From SAR202 cluster bacterium (GTDB lineage: Bacteria; Chloroflexota; Dehalococcoidia; SAR202; CAJWER01): DNA of 10,202 bases. The stretch lies in contig JASLXL010000049.1 in assembly GCA_030740335.1 (NCBI GenBank), forward strand, positions 1 to 10,202, written 5' to 3'. A model generated the notes under the pieces. It was not told the origin of the DNA and did not search any database. It saw only the letters and a program-made list of their open reading frames with translations. The number at the start of each line of letters is the position of its first letter. Positions within the stretch are counted from its first letter, which is position 1. The position numbers were made by a program, and so were the translations under genes. Of this stretch, positions 1-8,269 are shown in pieces.

Positions 1-1776
1 AGAATCGTAGCCCTCTCATTTCGCCACAAGTGGTGGCTCGTCGGCGCTTACCTTTGCCTGGCGGGAACATCCACGGCCCAGCTGGTCCTGCCAAGGCTTT
101 TCGGCGAGGCCATCGACAGGATCGACGAGCTCACCCAGGGCGTCAGCGTCTCCGACCAGACAATGCTCACCATTGCCGCCATGATCCTGGGCGCGGGTAT
201 CGTCCAGGGTGTGCTTGCCTTCGGGCAGATGTTCCTGGGTCAGGTGCTATCCGAAGCCGTCGTCTACGATCTTCGCAACGCCCTTTACGACCGCTTCCAG
301 CGCCTCAGCTTCGGCTTCCACGACCGGCAGCACACCGGCAACCTCATGTCCCGGGCCATTACCGACGTCGAAGCTATGCGGATGTTCGTTGTCGGCGGCA
401 TCATAAGGGGCCCCTACTTCATCTTCCTCGTAGTCGGCGCGGCCTTCGTCATGGTGCGATTGGACTGGCAGCTTGGGCTGCTGGCTATAGGCTTTGTCCC
501 CATCGGGGCCAGCGTTTCCACAAAGCTGCGAGTCCGGTTGGGGCGCCTGTGGAGGTCCTCCATGGAGGACATGGCCGAGCTGAGCACCGTGCTTCAGGAG
601 AACCTCACTGGGGTGCACGTGATCAAAGCCTTCGCCTCCGAGGAGTACGAGGAGAGGCGGTTCGAGGCAAAGAATACGGACGTTGCGGACACCATGGTCA
701 GGATACTCGGGACGCAGGCCATGATGATGCAGTCCTTGACCTTTGCCTTCTTCGTCGCCATGGGGCTGATCCTCTGGTACGGGGGCTACAGGACGATCAA
801 CGGCAACCTGAGTCCGGGAGAGCTGGCGCAGTTCCTGTTCTACATGCAGGTGCTGGCGATGCCGGTCAGGCAGTCGGGCATGATGATCAACAGCTTCATC
901 AGGGCCATATCCGCGGGACAGCGACTCTTCGAGATAATAGACGCGCCTTCTCCCGTGCAGGAGTCCGGGAGCGCCGTCGAGATGCCTCGGGCTGTAGGCC
1001 ATGTGCGGTTGGAGAGCGTCAGCTTCAGCTACGAGCAGGGCGTCGAGGTGCTGAAGAACATCGACCTCGAAGTGCTGCAGGGCCAAGTCGTCGCCCTCCT
1101 GGGCGCGCCGGGCAGCGGCAAGAGCACCGTCGTGCACCTCCTACCCCGGTTCTACGACGTGAACTCGGGCCGCGTGACCATCGACGGCATGGACGTTCGA
1201 GACGCCACGCTGGCCTCCCTTCGCCGCAACATCGGGATCGTGCAGCAGGACGTGTTCCTCTTCACCGGTTCCATCCGGGACAACATCGCCTACGGTCGGG
1301 AGGGGGCCTCGATGGAGGAGGTGGAGCAGGCGGCAAGGGTCGCCCAGCTCCACGACTACATCGAGAGCCTGGACAAGAGCTACGAGACCGTGATCGGAGA
1401 GCGAGGCTCCACGCTTTCCGGCGGCCAGCGCCAGCGCCTGTCCATCGCCCGCGCAGTGCTGCTGGACCCGCCGGTGCTGGTGCTGGACGACTCGACCTCC
1501 AGCGTCGACGCCAGCACGGAGGAGGAGATCCGCAAGGCGATGGAGTCCGTCATGCGCGGGCGCACCACCTTCGTAATCGCCCACCGGCTGAGCACCGTGC
1601 ACAGAGCCGACCAGATCCTGGTGCTGAAGGACGGCGAGATCACTGAGCGCGGCACCCACTCGGATCTGCTGGAGACTGGAGGACTGTACCGAGAGATATA
1701 CGACCTGCAGCTTAGACCTCAGGAAGAGGTGATGCTGGAGTTCGACCTGCGCGAGACAGCCAGGGAGGACGTCTGA
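1..1776 (+). CDS. Heterodimeric ABC exporter, subunit 1 (degenerate-site half), 5'-truncated
   Basis: Half-transporter with an N-terminal transmembrane domain and a C-terminal ATPase domain. The frame is open from base 1 with membrane-like sequence (WWLVGAYLCLAG), so the true start lies left of the window; the first internal ATG at 163 would delete the first membrane helix. 591 residues are visible. Counting from base 1, Walker A (GAPGSGKST) is at residues 368-376, followed by a Q-loop (VQQDVFLF), the signature LSGGQ at 1414-1428, Walker B ending LDDSTSSVD and the H-loop AHRLST. The residue after the Walker B Asp is Asp (codon 1489-1491), not the catalytic Glu. That is typical of the degenerate half of heterodimeric exporters such as TM287/288 and BmrCD. 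It should pair with the product of the next gene, whose start overlaps its stop by one base. The substrate (drug, lipid or peptide) cannot be told from sequence. Confidence 0.93.
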   Translation, partial: RIVALSFRHKWWLVGAYLCLAGTSTAQLVLPRLFGEAIDRIDELTQGVSVSDQTMLTIAAMILGAGIVQGVLAFGQMFLGQVLSEAVVYDLRNALYDRFQRLSFGFHDRQHTGNLMSRAITDVEAMRMFVVGGIIRGPYFIFLVVGAAFVMVRLDWQLGLLAIGFVPIGASVSTKLRVRLGRLWRSSMEDMAELSTVLQENLTGVHVIKAFASEEYEERRFEAKNTDVADTMVRILGTQAMMMQSLTFAFFVAMGLILWYGGYRTINGNLSPGELAQFLFYMQVLAMPVRQSGMMINSFIRAISAGQRLFEIIDAPSPVQESGSAVEMPRAVGHVRLESVSFSYEQGVEVLKNIDLEVLQGQVVALLGAPGSGKSTVVHLLPRFYDVNSGRVTIDGMDVRDATLASLRRNIGIVQQDVFLFTGSIRDNIAYGREGASMEEVEQAARVAQLHDYIESLDKSYETVIGERGSTLSGGQRQRLSIARAVLLDPPVLVLDDSTSSVDASTEEEIRKAMESVMRGRTTFVIAHRLSTVHRADQILVLKDGEITERGTHSDLLETGGLYREIYDLQLRPQEEVMLEFDLRETAREDV

Positions 1777-1778
1777 TG
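1763..1778 (+). promoter_or_regulatory. Ribosome binding site and TGATG stop-start overlap
   Basis: GGGAGGA at 1763-1769 lies six bases before the ATG at 1776, which shares its A with the TGA stop of subunit 1 (1774-1776). This fixes the start of subunit 2 and implies coupled, near-equal synthesis of the two halves. Confidence 0.75.
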
Positions 1779-3620
1779 ATGATGGGGGGCGGCGGTGGCG
1801 GCGGCATGTTCCACGGGCCCCCCGGGTCTGGGCGCGGTATTGGTGACCGCATCCTGGACGAGGATGCCTTTGGCAAGGCATACGACCACCACGTGGTGAC
1901 CCGCTTTCTGCCCTACATCCTTCCACACAAGCTTCTCGTCACCGTTGCGACCCTTTCGATGCTCGCTTTCACCGGCTCTCTTGTCGCGGGCCCGTGGATC
2001 ATCAAGCTGGGCATCGATGGGTTCATCGAGACCCGGGACCTCACTGGGCTGAGCCTAGTGGTCGGGCTGTTCTTGCTCAACGCCGCGGTGACCTTTGCGG
2101 CCGGGTACGCACAGGAAGTGACCATCGGAATGCTGGGACAGCGCGTGTTGTTCCGGCTAAGGGGCGACATGTTCCGCCACCTCCAGAAGATGTCCCTCCG
2201 CTTCTACGACAAGACGGAGGTGGGCCGGATCATGTCCCGCGTTCAGGGGGACGTGTACCAGCTGCAGGAGTTCGCAGCAGTGGCCGTGTCAACCCTGGGC
2301 GAGATCCTGAGCCTGGTTGGTATCGTGGCCGCCCTGCTGCTTCTAAGCCCCAAGCTGGGTCTTATCTCGATGACGGTGCTGCCAGTGCTTGTTGTGGCGA
2401 TGATAGTCTGGCAGCCGTTCGCCATCAAGGCTTTCCTGCGCGTACGTCGCGCCATGTCTATCGTAAACGGGGCCCTTAACGAGAACATTACAGGTGTTCG
2501 CGTGGTCCAGGCCATGAATCGGCAGGACCGCAACCTGGAGCTGTTCGACGAGAAGAACCGGGAGAACTACAAGTCGGGGTTGGCGGCCAGCCGTCTAACG
2601 GCCGCCGTGATGCCGCCCGTGAGCTTCCTCAGCTCCCTGTCGATCGCCATGGCGATATTCTTCGGAGCCAGGATGGTCACCAGCGAGGCGCTGGAGGTGG
2701 GTACGATGGTGGCCTTCGTGATGTATATCCAGCGCTTCTTCATTCCCGTCCAGATGCTCACGATGCAGTACACTCAGCTGCAGCGCTCCATGGCCTCCGG
2801 AGTCAGGATATTCCAGATGCTGGACACCGAGCCCGACCTGATCGATCTCCAGGAGGCCAGAGACCTGCCCAGGCTCAAGGGGCAGGTGGACTTCCGAAAT
2901 GTCAGCTACAGCTACGAGCCCGGCCAGGACGTTCTGAAGAACGTCAATCTGCACGTGGAGCCGGGCGAGACGGTGGCGATCGTTGGGCCCACCGGCGCCG
3001 GCAAGACCACCCTGGTCTCGCTGATGTCGCGGTTCTACGACGTCGAGCGCGGCCGCGGGGCCATTCTCGTGGACGGCCAGGACATTCGCGATGTGACGCG
3101 CCGGTCGCTGGCCGGCCAGATGAGCATGGTGCTTCAGGAGCCCTTCCTGTTCTCCACCACGGTGCGGGAAAACATCAAATACAAACACGAGGACGCAACG
3201 GACGACCAGATGATCGCGGCGGCGAAGGCTGTGGGTGCCCACGACTTCATCATGCGCCTGGAAGACGGGTACGACACGCCTTTGCAGGAACGCGGCGTGA
3301 ATCTCAGCGTGGGCCAGCGCCAGCTCGTGAGCTTTGCGCGGGCCATCGTGGCCGACCCTCGCATACTCATACTGGACGAGGCCACGGCCAACATCGACAG
3401 CTACACCGAGATGCTCATCCAGCGGGCTCTCGACACGCTGCTCCAGGGCCGCACTGCCATCGTTATCGCCCATCGGCTGTCCACCATCAGGGGCGCCGAC
3501 AAGATCGTGGTGCTGGACATGGGGGAGGTCGTCGAGGTCGGTACCCACGATCAGCTCATGGACCGCGACGGCCTCTACTCGCACCTCTACCAGATGAACT
3601 ACGCCGCGATGGCTGATTAG
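1776..3620 (+). CDS. Heterodimeric ABC exporter, subunit 2 (catalytic half)
   Basis: Full-length half-transporter of 614 residues, the normal size for the family. The ATG overlaps the upstream TGA by one base, and GGGAGGA at 1763-1769 is a good ribosome site, so the two genes are translationally coupled. The protein opens with three Met and seven Gly, then a Gly/Pro-rich cytoplasmic leader of about 25 residues before the exporter membrane domain (about residues 45-345). The ATPase domain has Walker A GPTGAGKTT at residues 404-412, Q-loop VLQEPFLF, signature LSVGQ (residues 510-514, Val replacing the usual Gly), Walker B LILDEATANID with the catalytic Glu at residue 535, and H-loop AHRLST. Its intact Walker motifs with the partner's LSGGQ would form the hydrolysing site. 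Its LSVGQ with the partner's Asp-containing Walker B would form the degenerate site. Multidrug or lipid export is the usual role, but the substrate is unknown. Confidence 0.94.
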   Translation: MMMGGGGGGGMFHGPPGSGRGIGDRILDEDAFGKAYDHHVVTRFLPYILPHKLLVTVATLSMLAFTGSLVAGPWIIKLGIDGFIETRDLTGLSLVVGLFLLNAAVTFAAGYAQEVTIGMLGQRVLFRLRGDMFRHLQKMSLRFYDKTEVGRIMSRVQGDVYQLQEFAAVAVSTLGEILSLVGIVAALLLLSPKLGLISMTVLPVLVVAMIVWQPFAIKAFLRVRRAMSIVNGALNENITGVRVVQAMNRQDRNLELFDEKNRENYKSGLAASRLTAAVMPPVSFLSSLSIAMAIFFGARMVTSEALEVGTMVAFVMYIQRFFIPVQMLTMQYTQLQRSMASGVRIFQMLDTEPDLIDLQEARDLPRLKGQVDFRNVSYSYEPGQDVLKNVNLHVEPGETVAIVGPTGAGKTTLVSLMSRFYDVERGRGAILVDGQDIRDVTRRSLAGQMSMVLQEPFLFSTTVRENIKYKHEDATDDQMIAAAKAVGAHDFIMRLEDGYDTPLQERGVNLSVGQRQLVSFARAIVADPRILILDEATANIDSYTEMLIQRALDTLLQGRTAIVIAHRLSTIRGADKIVVLDMGEVVEVGTHDQLMDRDGLYSHLYQMNYAAMAD

Positions 3621-3791
3621 CGTTAATTGTAGACTCAACGGAAGGTCTTGTCATCCCTGAACCGTCGAACCCCTGGTCTCTTCCTGAGTCGTAGCTGAGT
3701 TAGAGAAGTGTTCGAATGGTTCGAGTGCTTTCCGGGTGTACGACACACACACCGCAGTCGCCCCAGATCATCTCTCAGGGGTGGGCTGAGT

Positions 3792-3811
3792 TGACACCCA
3801 ATCTGACACCC
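3792..3811 (+). repeat. TGACACCC tandem pair, 12-bp period
   Basis: The 8-mer TGACACCC occurs at 3792-3799 and again at 3804-3811, separated by AATC, so the period is exactly 12. It lies about 80 bp upstream of the tRNA remnant. Short direct repeats at about one helical turn next to a tRNA are typical of arm-type sites bound by the N-terminal domain of tyrosine integrases. That role is inferred; the repeat itself is certain. The seven-base core TGACACC recurs at the same period near 8300. Confidence 0.6.
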
Positions 3812-3890
3812 TAGCCGGCGGATTTCAGCGGACCTGAGCGGACAGCTATGGAACTATTTAGGGGGTTATAGGAACGGGGTAGATTGCAGT

Positions 3891-3974
3891 ACACAGGGGC
3901 GGACGCTAAAGACCGGACTTAAAATCCGCTTCCCTTTATCGGGAGTGGGGGTTCGAATCCCTTCCTGGGCACCA
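3891..3974 (+). tRNA. tRNA-Leu(UAA), degenerate, probably a pseudogene or att remnant
   Basis: The 3' half is a clear class II leucine tRNA: anticodon loop CTTAAAA (anticodon TAA), a long variable arm with TCCC/GGGA pairing, T-loop TTCGAAT at 3952-3958, and 3' acceptor CCTGGGC followed by ACCA (3971-3974, CCA encoded). The 5' half is damaged. The D region reads GGCGGACGC where leucine tRNAs have about eight more bases, so the D arm cannot form. The 5' acceptor (ACACAGG) mispairs at two of seven positions, the outer anticodon-stem pair is C-C, and two T-stem pairs are G-T. A good 3' half with a broken 5' half is the usual footprint of integration into a tRNA gene. It is unlikely to give a working tRNA. 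Confidence 0.72.
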
Positions 3975-4002
3975 GTAATTTTGTATCGGCCGTAGTCGTC
4001 AT

Positions 4003-4022
4003 TGTTGCCAGAAGTGTTGCCA
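4003..4022 (+). repeat. TGTTGCCA tandem pair, 12-bp period
   Basis: The 8-mer TGTTGCCA is at 4003-4010 and 4015-4022, separated by GAAG, giving the same 12-bp period as the pair on the other side of the tRNA remnant but with a different word. It begins 28 bases after the encoded CCA and ends six bases before the hydrolase stop codon at 4029-4031. A role as integrase arm-type site is inferred from position and architecture. Confidence 0.55.
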
Positions 4023-4028
4023 AACTCT

Positions 4029-7000
4029 CTAGCCGCCGGTGATGTTCGCTCGCTGAGAGACGTCTGTTGAGGAGGCACTTTTGGGTCGAGCGCCTTCGAA
4101 GCATAGCTTCGCTGGCCCGAACAGTCCCGACTCCACCTGCTCCTCGTTGATGAAGCGCGTTGGCATTCCCGTTGCGTAATGGGGACCCAGTGTGTTGAAG
4201 ACCCGAACGGTGATGGTGTTGAGCTCGGGCCTCAGGCTGTCGGTCACGTCGAACTTGTATGGACTCCATAAGCGGATGCCGGCGGCCTTGCCGTTGACCA
4301 CTACCTCGGCCGTCCCGCGGACCCGCCCGAGGTCAAGCGTCACAACGTCGCCAGCCAGTTCGGGCGGCACCTGCACCTGCTGACTGTATGCGACGCCGCC
4401 GGAGTAGTGAGGCAGGCCCTGCTGAGTCCAATCCCCCGACTTGAGACGTCCTACCCCGACCTTGAAGCTGATAGGTGTGTCCAGGCCCGCCCCGCCGTAA
4501 CGGCCGGGAGGTAGCTCTACTCGAATGGCCGCGGACCGGTAGGGAGACTTGGGCTTGGGCAGTGGGATGGAGTCAGGGTCTCCACAGTCCACCTCGCCGC
4601 CTTCGACCCAAGTCCTAAGCGGGCCGGCGGCTCGTACGCGCATTGTATGGGCCCCAGGGGGCAATCGGAATCGGTACCAGCCAACTCGCTTCTTCAGCCC
4701 AGGATGAATATCGAAGATAGGTGAACGCACTGCTTCTCCGTACGGCTCGTGTTCCAGCCATTCGGCTTCAGCCAACGGGTGTGCTCTCCGCCAGGCGTAC
4801 TGGGTTGGATTTTCGGCACGCCCTGCTGCATAGAACGGAGCTGAGTACTGCGGGAAGGCTTCCAACCAGTCGCCCAATTCACCGCTTTGGTTGACCAGCT
4901 GCGATTGCCAACCGGTCCCTGTTGACCACCGCCAAATTCCTTGGCTGGGATCTATGCCCGCTTGAGTGTCACGTGCCTCGATATCGACCACTACTCCCGC
5001 GGTACCTTCCCTGTTCCGAGCGTCTATGACTTCGGCCTCTACTATCACGGTATTCAGGCCAGGCTTCAGTGCGCCCGAAACGTCGTATGTCTCACATCGG
5101 ACGGAATGCTTGTACGGGTCAAATTGGCCTTGGCGACCCACGAGCTTATCGTTCAGGTAAAACTGCGCTGGAACCGAGGTCCCGCCTATGAAGATCATAG
5201 ACTCCGGCTCCATGTCTAAGTGGAAGTTGCCTCTGAGTCGGATCCGCTGACCGGTTTCGATTGCCTCAGGGTGCCAAATCCACGTGGGTGGACGCACGAG
5301 AGAACTATCGTAGGGGAGTGCGAGCCAGACTCGTAACCGGCCCTCTTGGACTGTTTCTATACGGATCAGGACCTCGTTAGATCCTTCTTTCCATTCGACG
5401 TCCCTTTCGGCGAAATATCCCTTAGTTCCATCTTGCTGATCGATGCAGACAGTCCCGTTGACCCACATTTTCTTAATGCCTGGGCCTCCAATACATGCAG
5501 GGGACTTGACCTCCTCACCCAGCGACACCCACGTTCGAAACCAGCCCACCTGCCCAGGGGACGCGTAGCCCAAGTCGAGGTATTCGTTTGGCACGTGGCC
5601 GCTCGGACCCAAGTACCCCTCGTGGATCGGGTCTTTTTCGATCCCCAGAAAGCGGCTAAAAGTTAGCGGCCTCCACTTTGTTTCGGGCGGGTCGCTACTG
5701 GGTTGCGTGGGTCCAACCCCTTCCCAGTAGGGGCCGAAGGTCGCCAATGAACGATCCCAGGTGTCATCGTCATATCTGCTTGATTCCCAGTCGAGTTTCA
5801 GGCCGTCTTCACCAGTGCTTTCCAAGCGGAACCTAGGGTCCCTCAACTCGATCGGCAGTGGGCCGTCGTGCGCGGGGTGGGCGAAGTCGCCCCACCGATT
5901 ATCGGTAGTTGGAACAAGCTTCGCTTCCCACTCGTCCGCCAGGATGATGGAGTGGTTTGAAGCATCGCCTGACTCGGTTGCGCCGTTTGGCCTAGATCCC
6001 ACCCCGGGCTTCAAGTGTACTAAGGCGGCCGGGTTCTCAAAGCAAATTTCCATCAGTGTCCACTCGTCCTCCGCACTTGCGGCAGTCTCTACCGTACACG
6101 GCAGCGGCTTCGCTTTTCCAGTTACGAAGTCCAGTAGTTCCGGCTGCCATACGCCCTGCACTCGAACGGTGGAGGGGGATCGACTTTCTGTCAGGTCGAA
6201 TGTATATCGGGGATGGCCAAAATTGGGCCCGGACCGATCGGTTTCAGTGTGACGCTCGGGCTCGACGAACCTCGTGGCCTGTGGGGCTACAAGGAAGAGC
6301 AGGTCACCCTCTCCGGTCTCCAAACGCCGACGCAGGTAAGGCAGACCGCCGGTGTCTAGTCTGCGGTCCAGTCGTGTTGCCAGCACACTGGCGACGTCCT
6401 CATCATCCTTCACCAGTAACCCAGCTTCCCGAATCCGTTCTAACAGGTCGCCAGTGTCACCCAACACGCGTTCTGGGGCGCAGCCGACGAAAATCAGCAA
6501 TCCTCCCTCTTCGGCGAAGCGCGCTAGCCGATCGGCGGCCTCCGCCCCCATCGTGGTTATAGCGGGTAGCACCAGGGCCCGGTACCTCTCTTGCGCCACC
6601 GTGAGTTCCCCTCGTCCCGTCTCGGCCTTTTGCAGCGAGTCCTCATCGATGACATCAAAGTCCCAGCCTCCGCGTTCCAGGACACCCTTGCGTGGCATGT
6701 GCCACACCATGAGGCCAGCCAGGTTGTAGTAGATGTCGTTGGACATCTGTGCTCGTTCGAAGCGCTGTTCCACCGGGGACGAGGATGATCCTAAATATCC
6801 TTCATAGATGTCTAGCCCCATCTCCGGGCCGTCTAGGGGGTTCTCGGCGTGAATGGTCGTTGCCGGGTACATTAGGGCCACATCGCATACGTGAGCGCCA
6901 CGGGTTAGGGCGTAGCACAGGCGACTGATGGCATCGGCGAATATCTTGTAGTGTTGCCAGTAGGGCTGGCGCCAGCATGTCGAGGGAGAGGCCCATTCGA

Positions 7001-8207
7001 ACCAGGAGAAGCGGGTACTGTAGTAGACAGCGTGAGGATTATAAAGTGTCGCGCCGGCCCGCAGCCACGGCAAGAGCCAATCGAACGTCTCTTCCAGGGT
7101 CCCGCCCCATCCCGAGGAGTGGAATGCCTCTATCCAAACTCGAGGATGGTTGTACAGGTGCGCCAACGAGCTATGAATCTTGCCATCACCGTGGTGGTCG
7201 CTCCCGGGAGCGGTGTACCATCGGTGTGTGCGCATGTAGTCTAGGTAGCGGTGTTGGGCGCCTATGGGATCGCCCATTCTGCCCGGGCCCGCTTGATCGA
7301 AGCTGTTCAGCAGACCATGACGCTCATGCCACTGGTGGAGAGGCTTGAAGAACGCCTCTTCCGCGAGATCGGTGAGGACACGATGATAGTCTGTCCGTAC
7401 TTGGGCCGAGTCTGGCACGTCCTCGAATAACGCCGCGAGTCGTGGGACGATGTCATAACCTGCATTCGCTCGGAACACATCCGGGAAATCGCTTCTCCAC
7501 CGGGGCATGATGGCCAGTTCGTCCTGGAAAGTTCCTGCGACGGCCTGTCCGAAATGGCTGCCCAGTCGGCGCTCGTATTCTCCGTGTATGGTGTCCAGTA
7601 GCGTCGCCGAGGCGTAAGGATTTAGGTAGTCGAATCCCCGTTGCTGGGCGAAGATGAGCATCGCTCTTGTTCTAGCTGGCGAGTTGGCGTACCAGTCCAG
7701 GCCTCCGTCTCTTAGATCCAGGCTGGTCGGGTCGCCGGTGGGATTACCCGTGAGGTCCACTGGAATTGCGAAGGCGGCCAGAGCGGTCGCTCCTGCTGGC
7801 GGTATCAGGCGGACAGGGCCGTCCGATTGGGTGACCACTCGGCCCAGATGTAGTCCAGAAAAGTCGGGATCTTGTTCCACTAGCCTGGCCTGAAAATTGG
7901 CACCGGAGAATCCGATCTGGTCGTAGAACCATAGGCGTACTCCTCGTCTTTCGGCCTCCTCACAAACGCGCTGGAGGATGGCCCACCAACTCTCCGAGAA
8001 GAAGCGCGGGTGGTCGGCGTCGGCTCCAAATAGGACGCCGGAAGGGGCGAGGTTGAGCACGACGAGGTTGTAGACACCTCCATCGGCAAAGCGGCCAAGT
8101 TGCCATAGAAGCCGTTCTTGATCTAGCCGATCTCCCGACCACCACCATATTGGGCAAGGCGAAAAGTCCCGTGGCGGGTCCTTGAATGTCTTGCGGAATT
8201 CAGTCAG
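4029..8207 (-). CDS. Very large glycoside hydrolase, GH106 (alpha-L-rhamnosidase)-like; non-canonical start
   Basis: Likely exo-acting glycosidase on rhamnose-containing or related glycans. There is no signal peptide, so it is probably cytoplasmic. Numbering from a CTG at 8205-8207 (1392 residues): an N-terminal FKDPPRDFSPCPIWWWSGD block, then a barrel-like catalytic region with FQDEL (Glu about 230) and WIEAFHSSGWGG (Glu about 360) as candidate catalytic carboxylates. Next is a beta-galactosidase-like flavodoxin-type region (about 436-600, RALVLPAITTMG ... LARFAEEGGLLIF), and finally several beta-sandwich sugar-binding-type domains, the last with AEVVVNGKAAGIRLWSPYKFD. The only conventional start, GTG at 8058-8060, leaves 1343 residues and would cut off the WWW block, so translation probably begins upstream. 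No ATG, GTG or TTG lies between GTG 8060 and the in-frame TAA at 8268-8270. The CTG overlaps the preceding frame's TGA as CTGA. Family assignment is from motif recall: hydrolase fairly sure, GH106 less so. Confidence 0.72.
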   Translation of the reverse strand: MTEFRKTFKDPPRDFSPCPIWWWSGDRLDQERLLWQLGRFADGGVYNLVVLNLAPSGVLFGADADHPRFFSESWWAILQRVCEEAERRGVRLWFYDQIGFSGANFQARLVEQDPDFSGLHLGRVVTQSDGPVRLIPPAGATALAAFAIPVDLTGNPTGDPTSLDLRDGGLDWYANSPARTRAMLIFAQQRGFDYLNPYASATLLDTIHGEYERRLGSHFGQAVAGTFQDELAIMPRWRSDFPDVFRANAGYDIVPRLAALFEDVPDSAQVRTDYHRVLTDLAEEAFFKPLHQWHERHGLLNSFDQAGPGRMGDPIGAQHRYLDYMRTHRWYTAPGSDHHGDGKIHSSLAHLYNHPRVWIEAFHSSGWGGTLEETFDWLLPWLRAGATLYNPHAVYYSTRFSWFEWASPSTCWRQPYWQHYKIFADAISRLCYALTRGAHVCDVALMYPATTIHAENPLDGPEMGLDIYEGYLGSSSSPVEQRFERAQMSNDIYYNLAGLMVWHMPRKGVLERGGWDFDVIDEDSLQKAETGRGELTVAQERYRALVLPAITTMGAEAADRLARFAEEGGLLIFVGCAPERVLGDTGDLLERIREAGLLVKDDEDVASVLATRLDRRLDTGGLPYLRRRLETGEGDLLFLVAPQATRFVEPERHTETDRSGPNFGHPRYTFDLTESRSPSTVRVQGVWQPELLDFVTGKAKPLPCTVETAASAEDEWTLMEICFENPAALVHLKPGVGSRPNGATESGDASNHSIILADEWEAKLVPTTDNRWGDFAHPAHDGPLPIELRDPRFRLESTGEDGLKLDWESSRYDDDTWDRSLATFGPYWEGVGPTQPSSDPPETKWRPLTFSRFLGIEKDPIHEGYLGPSGHVPNEYLDLGYASPGQVGWFRTWVSLGEEVKSPACIGGPGIKKMWVNGTVCIDQQDGTKGYFAERDVEWKEGSNEVLIRIETVQEGRLRVWLALPYDSSLVRPPTWIWHPEAIETGQRIRLRGNFHLDMEPESMIFIGGTSVPAQFYLNDKLVGRQGQFDPYKHSVRCETYDVSGALKPGLNTVIVEAEVIDARNREGTAGVVVDIEARDTQAGIDPSQGIWRWSTGTGWQSQLVNQSGELGDWLEAFPQYSAPFYAAGRAENPTQYAWRRAHPLAEAEWLEHEPYGEAVRSPIFDIHPGLKKRVGWYRFRLPPGAHTMRVRAAGPLRTWVEGGEVDCGDPDSIPLPKPKSPYRSAAIRVELPPGRYGGAGLDTPISFKVGVGRLKSGDWTQQGLPHYSGGVAYSQQVQVPPELAGDVVTLDLGRVRGTAEVVVNGKAAGIRLWSPYKFDVTDSLRPELNTITVRVFNTLGPHYATGMPTRFINEEQVESGLFGPAKLCFEGARPKSASSTDVSQRANITGG

Positions 8208-8241
8208 ATTCTGAATTTGAAGCCTTTGCAGTTGAGAATAT

Positions 8242-8269
8242 CGGTTGGTCGGGCTAACCGCCGTTTTTT
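8242..8269 (+). terminator. Hairpin followed by T6, terminator-like on the plus strand
   Basis: CGGTTGG (8242-8248) pairs with CTAACCG (8254-8260), seven pairs including one G-T, around a five-base loop. Three bases later comes a run of six T (8264-8269). This is a rho-independent terminator shape for rightward transcription, yet no plus-strand gene precedes it. It may stop antisense transcription into the CPBP gene or may be fortuitous. Confidence 0.3.

Larger units (their letters stand above)
3621..4028. other. 408-bp non-coding interval with att-like features
   Basis: No convincing gene lies between the ABC operon stop and the convergent glycoside hydrolase stop. The interval holds a degraded tRNA-Leu (3891-3974), a TGACACCC pair (3792-3811), a TGTTGCCA pair (4003-4022), and a 7-mer AGCGGAC repeated at 10-bp period (3827-3833 and 3837-3843). 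I see no strong rho-independent terminator for either convergent transcript. Stops are frequent in the frames I checked, and I find no readable integrase remnant. Confidence 0.6.

Noticed and set aside
30..1646. Long plus-strand frame of 538 codons overlapping ABC subunit 1
   Set aside because: Arg/Pro/His-rich shadow in another frame; the ABC motifs lie in the frame open from base 1.
1141..1926. Long minus-strand open frames opposite both ABC genes (also 247-1137 and 2595-3638)
   Set aside because: High-GC antisense shadows, His/Arg/Gln-rich with no motifs.
3712..3724. TCGAA/TTCGA palindrome as terminator of the ABC operon
   Set aside because: Five-pair stem with a three-base loop and no T-run; too weak.
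3621..3890. Possible C-terminal remnant of a tyrosine integrase upstream of the tRNA
   Set aside because: Short readings across the TGACACCC pair resemble integrase tails but stops interrupt them, and no Arg/His/Tyr catalytic motif can be read.
3866..4269. Minus-strand frames containing EGIRTPTPDKG and GFEPPLPIKG
   Set aside because: These are antisense readings of the tRNA T-loop and variable arm, a well-known annotation artefact, and they also overlap the hydrolase C-terminus.
5761..6729. Plus-strand frames of 106-168 codons inside the hydrolase region
   Set aside because: Ser/Arg/Pro-rich antisense shadows of the minus-strand hydrolase.
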